Positions 5,413-7,780 of a stretch of DNA of 7,780 bases are shown here, in pieces. The position numbers and the translations under genes are program-made. How positions within the stretch are numbered: position 1 is the stretch's first letter; each line of letters opens with the position of its first letter. The DNA comes from Actinomycetes bacterium. Lineage in GTDB: Bacteria; Actinomycetota; Acidimicrobiia; Acidimicrobiales; Palsa-688. Below the pieces are notes generated by a model. It was given only the letters and a program-made list of their open reading frames with translations, was not told the origin of the DNA and made no database searches. Location of the stretch: positions 1 to 7,780 of the forward strand of contig JAKAXN010000210.1 in the NCBI GenBank assembly GCA_021816565.1, given 5' to 3'.

Positions 5413-6213
5413 TCACGACAGGCTCTCCCCGCCGCTCACCACGGAGGCGAAGCGCTCGGCCACCTCTTCGGAGGCCAGGTACTCGAAACCCGACACCGTG
5501 ATGGTGGCCACGGTCGGGTAGATGCCCCGCACGGCGTCGGGGCCACCGGTGGCGGAGTCCTCGTCGGCGGCGTTCCACAGGGCCCGGACGGCCAGCTCGA
5601 CCGCATCGGCCCGGGACAGGTCCGGCCGCCACCCCAGCTTGACGGTGGTGCGGGCGTCGCGGCCGCCGGAGCCGTCGGCGTGGAAGTCGGTTTCCTCGTA
5701 GCGACCGCCGGTGGGGTCGTAGGAGTAGATGCGGCCCACCCCCCGGCGCAGGTCGTAGCCGGCGAAGAGGGGTACCACCACGAAGCCCTGCATGGCCATG
5801 CCCAGGTTGGACCGGACCATCTGCGACAGCTGGTTGGCCTTGCCTTCGAGGCTGAGAGCGGCGCCCTCCACCTTCTCGTAGTGCTCCAGCTGCAGCTGGA
5901 ACAGCTTCACCATCTCCATGGCCGGCCCGGCCGCACCGGCGATGGCCACGCCGCTGTGGCGGTCGGCCGGGTGGACCTTGTCCATGGCCCGGTGGGCGAT
6001 CGACGACCCGGCGGTGGCCCGGCGGTCGCCGGCCATGATGACCCCCTCGGCGTACCTCAGGGCGACGATCGTGGTGCCGTGTCGGATCTCGAACGGTGGG
6101 CTGGAGCCGGCCGAGCCGGCGAGAGGCGCGAAGGGATCGAGGCCGACCCGACGGAGGACGTCGGTGAAGCTCGGCCCGGGCGCCTCGGTCGGGTCGAACA
6201 TGGGGAGACTCAT
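5413..6213 (-). CDS. prcB: Proteasome beta subunit PrcB (N-terminal Thr protease)
   Basis: Catalytic beta subunit of the 20S proteasome, which degrades pupylated proteins in the cytoplasm. From the ATG at 6213 it has 266 residues with a 46-residue propeptide. Autocatalytic cleavage should occur in HG-TTIVAL, leaving Thr47 as the nucleophile (Thr1) of a 220-residue mature chain. The other catalytic residues are in register: Asp63 (Asp17), Arg65 (Arg19) and Lys79 (Lys33, in MDKVHP). Further family marks are GVIMAGDRRAT, LEHYEKVEG, MVRSNLGMAMQGFVVVPLFAGYD and the late DEDSATGGPDAVRGIYP, which matches the mycobacterial DDDSATGGPDLVRGIFP. A GTG at 6237 is in frame and would add eight residues; I prefer the ATG, which has GGGA shortly upstream. 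The pup stop is 29 bases before this start. Confidence 0.96.
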   Translation of the reverse strand: MSLPMFDPTEAPGPSFTDVLRRVGLDPFAPLAGSAGSSPPFEIRHGTTIVALRYAEGVIMAGDRRATAGSSIAHRAMDKVHPADRHSGVAIAGAAGPAMEMVKLFQLQLEHYEKVEGAALSLEGKANQLSQMVRSNLGMAMQGFVVVPLFAGYDLRRGVGRIYSYDPTGGRYEETDFHADGSGGRDARTTVKLGWRPDLSRADAVELAVRALWNAADEDSATGGPDAVRGIYPTVATITVSGFEYLASEEVAERFASVVSGGESLS

Positions 6214-6242
6214 AGGTCCCGGCACCCTACCGGGCACAACAG

Positions 6243-6440
6243 CTACTGCCCGCCCTTCTGGACATAACTGCGGACGAACTCCTCCGCGTTCTCCTCGAGC
6301 ACCTCGTCGATCTCGTCCAGCAGGTCGTCGAGCTCGGCCTTGAGCTCCTCGCCCTTCTTGCTGGTGGTCGGGACCTCCTCGACGGCGGACTCCTCGGTGC
6401 GGGCCGGCGCCGACTTCTTGATCTGTTCTCGTTCTGCCAT
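6243..6440 (-). CDS. pup: Prokaryotic ubiquitin-like protein Pup
   Basis: Small, largely disordered protein tag that PafA joins to substrate lysines for delivery to the proteasome. It has 65 residues, a normal length. The C-terminal half is strongly conserved: LDDLLDEIDEVLEENAEEFV (37-56), the coiled-coil region bound by the Mpa/ARC ATPase, then RSYVQKGGQ (57-65). It ends in GGQ, so Dop must deamidate the last Gln to Glu before PafA can use it. The N-terminal half is charged and variable. AGAGG (6450-6454) is a good ribosome-binding site nine bases before the ATG, directly after the dop stop 18 bases upstream, so the two genes are one transcription unit. Confidence 0.98.
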   Translation of the reverse strand: MAEREQIKKSAPARTEESAVEEVPTTSKKGEELKAELDDLLDEIDEVLEENAEEFVRSYVQKGGQ

Positions 6441-6458
6441 TTGACTGTGCCTCTTTTT

Positions 6459-7780
6459 CTACGAGCCCAGACGCTCGAGCAGCTCGGCTGGACTGGACAC
6501 GCTACTCAGCAATTCTTCGACATGAGCACGGGTCCCTCTTAGCGGCTCCATCATCGGAACCCGGCGGAGCGGATCCCCGCCGAGGTCGAACACGAGGGAG
6601 TCCCAGTTGGCGGCGGCTATCGAAGACGCCCACCGCTGGAGACATTTGCCCCGGAAGTAGGCCCTGGTGCTCTCGGGCGGTTCGGTGACGGCCCGGCGGA
6701 CCTCCTCGGGGTCCAGGAGGCGCTCCATGCCCAGCCGGGCGTGGAGGGAGCGGGCCGGGTTGACGTCGTGGTACTGCAGGTCCATCGCGGCCAGCTTGTG
6801 GTCCTGCCAGCTGAGGCCATGGCGCTCGCGGTAGGCGTTGATCAGGCGGTACTTGGCCACCCAGTCGAGTTGGTTGGCGAGGGACATAGGGTCGGATTCC
6901 AGGGCGGCGAGAGTGGCCTCCCACCGCCTGAGGAGGTCATACCCCACCTGGTCGCCGCCGATCGCCTCGAAGCCCACGTCTTCGGTGTACTTCTTGGCCA
7001 GGTCCAGGTGCTCCCACTGGATCTCCAGGGCGGTCATGGTGCGGCCGTCGGCCATCTCGAGCGGCTTCGACAGGCTCAGGTCGTACGACACCTGCCGCAT
7101 GGCCGCCACCGGGGCCTGCATGGCGAAGTCCCGGCTGGCCCGGGCGAACCAGTCGTCTTCGATCATGGCCAGGATCAGCGCCGTGGTCCCGACCTTCAAG
7201 AAGTTGGAGACCTCGGACATGTTGGCGTCACCCACGATGACGTGCAGCCGGCGGTACTTGTGGGCGTCGCAGTGCGGCTCGTCGCGGGTGTTGACGATGG
7301 GCCGCTTGAGCGTGGTCTCGAGGCCTACCTCCTCCTCGAAGAAGTCGGCCCGCTGGGTGAGCTGGAACTCCACGTCGGGCCGCCCCGACGAGCTGTCCTC
7401 GGAGCCGACCTTGCCGGCGCCGGTGTAGATCTGGCGGGAGACGAAGTGGGGCATGATGTTGGTCACGATCCGGGAGAACGGGACGGACCGGTCCATCAGG
7501 TAGTTCTCGTGGGTGCCGTACGAGTTGCCCTTGCCGTCGGAGTTGTTCTTCAGCACGACCAGGCTCTGGCCCGGCGGGAGGGCCCGGCTGGCCGCCTCTA
7601 TCGAGTCGGCCAGGATCAGCTCCCCGGCCCGGTCGTAGAGGATGACCTCCCTCACGTTGGCGCACTCGGGGGTGGAGTACTCGGGGTGGGCGTGGTCCAC
7701 GTAGTAGCGGGCCCCGTTGGTGAGCACGGCGTTCACCAGGTGGGTCTCGACCTCGGGGGGCATGGATCCCTCCCGGGCGA
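6459..7780 (-). CDS. dop: Pup deamidase/depupylase Dop, N-terminus beyond right edge
   Basis: Glutamine-synthetase-like enzyme that deamidates Pup and removes Pup from substrates, using bound nucleotide. The frame is open to the window edge. The ATG at 7763 is internal: known Dop proteins have about 75-80 more residues before this point, including the GTEVEYGI nucleotide-binding motif. Visible marks, numbered from that Met, are LTNGARYYVDHAHPEYSTPEC with the probable catalytic Asp23, NNSDGKGNSYGTHENYLM (73-90), and VEVGLETTLKRP-type and VNTRDEPHCDAHKYRRLHVIVGDANMSE segments. The C-terminal TRAYFRGKCLQRW and SLVFDLGGDPLRRVPMMEPLRG match Dop, not the ligase PafA. YVDHAHPEYS without PafA's extra residues also favours Dop. 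First of the four proteasome genes in view, followed 18 bases later by pup. Confidence 0.96.
   Translation of the reverse strand, partial: AREGSMPPEVETHLVNAVLTNGARYYVDHAHPEYSTPECANVREVILYDRAGELILADSIEAASRALPPGQSLVVLKNNSDGKGNSYGTHENYLMDRSVPFSRIVTNIMPHFVSRQIYTGAGKVGSEDSSSGRPDVEFQLTQRADFFEEEVGLETTLKRPIVNTRDEPHCDAHKYRRLHVIVGDANMSEVSNFLKVGTTALILAMIEDDWFARASRDFAMQAPVAAMRQVSYDLSLSKPLEMADGRTMTALEIQWEHLDLAKKYTEDVGFEAIGGDQVGYDLLRRWEATLAALESDPMSLANQLDWVAKYRLINAYRERHGLSWQDHKLAAMDLQYHDVNPARSLHARLGMERLLDPEEVRRAVTEPPESTRAYFRGKCLQRWASSIAAANWDSLVFDLGGDPLRRVPMMEPLRGTRAHVEELLSSVSSPAELLERLGS

Noticed and set aside
4941..6267. Long plus-strand open frames opposite prcA and prcB (4941-5501, 5347-6267)
   Set aside because: Antisense to proteasome subunits with intact catalytic and structural motifs. 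The translated sequences are His/Gly/Val-rich with no family signature.
7763..7780. ATG at 7763 as the start of dop
   Set aside because: The frame stays open to the edge, and the protein begins only about 20 residues before the catalytic Asp segment. Known Dop proteins have an essential N-terminal nucleotide-binding region ahead of it.
6459..7780. PafA (Pup ligase) as identity of the large right-hand gene
   Set aside because: The segments VEVGLETTLKRP, YVDHAHPEYS and the C-terminal SLVFDLGGDPLRR belong to Dop. PafA has LDVGSHPEY and a different C-terminus.

Overview
The window is high-GC DNA (about 70% by eye) from an actinomycete-type bacterium. The firmest evidence is a Pup-proteasome operon: pup, prcB, prcA and a depupylase (Dop), in the order typical of Actinomycetota. 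I cannot name the genus. Many genes start with GTG, and most are tightly packed or overlapping.

Left block (1-4607): a small-carboxylate uptake and sensing locus. At the left edge, on the minus strand, is the first 85 codons of a SatP/GPR1-FUN34-YaaH acetate/succinate transporter. A 230-bp divergent intergenic region separates it from a plus-strand operon. That operon encodes a LytS-type histidine kinase with one membrane helix and a GAF-like domain, a LytTR response regulator (4-nt GTGA overlap), a small two-helix membrane protein, and an ActP/MctC-type sodium:solute symporter. The intergenic region holds two 9-mers that both fit the published LytTR consensus, in tandem with a 12-bp linker. 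They overlap a helically phased set of five CGGTCG hexamers. I infer that the two-component system senses a monocarboxylate (acetate, pyruvate or a related state) and controls satP, itself and the symporter.

Middle (4608-4670): a perfect 13-bp GC hairpin lies between the convergent symporter and proteasome transcription units and probably terminates one or both.

Right block (4671-7780, minus strand), in transcription order: dop (5' end beyond the window), pup, prcB, prcA. Dop deamidates the C-terminal Gln of Pup and removes Pup from substrates. PrcB (N-terminal Thr protease) and PrcA form the 20S core that degrades pupylated proteins. Pup ends in GGQ, so it needs Dop before ligation. The Pup ligase gene pafA and the ATPase gene mpa/arc are not in the window.

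There is no tRNA, rRNA, CRISPR array, insertion sequence or phage gene that I can see, and no gene-free stretch longer than 300 bases. The proteasome genes are classical. The least ordinary part is the left locus: the operator architecture and the short cysteine-containing kinase.
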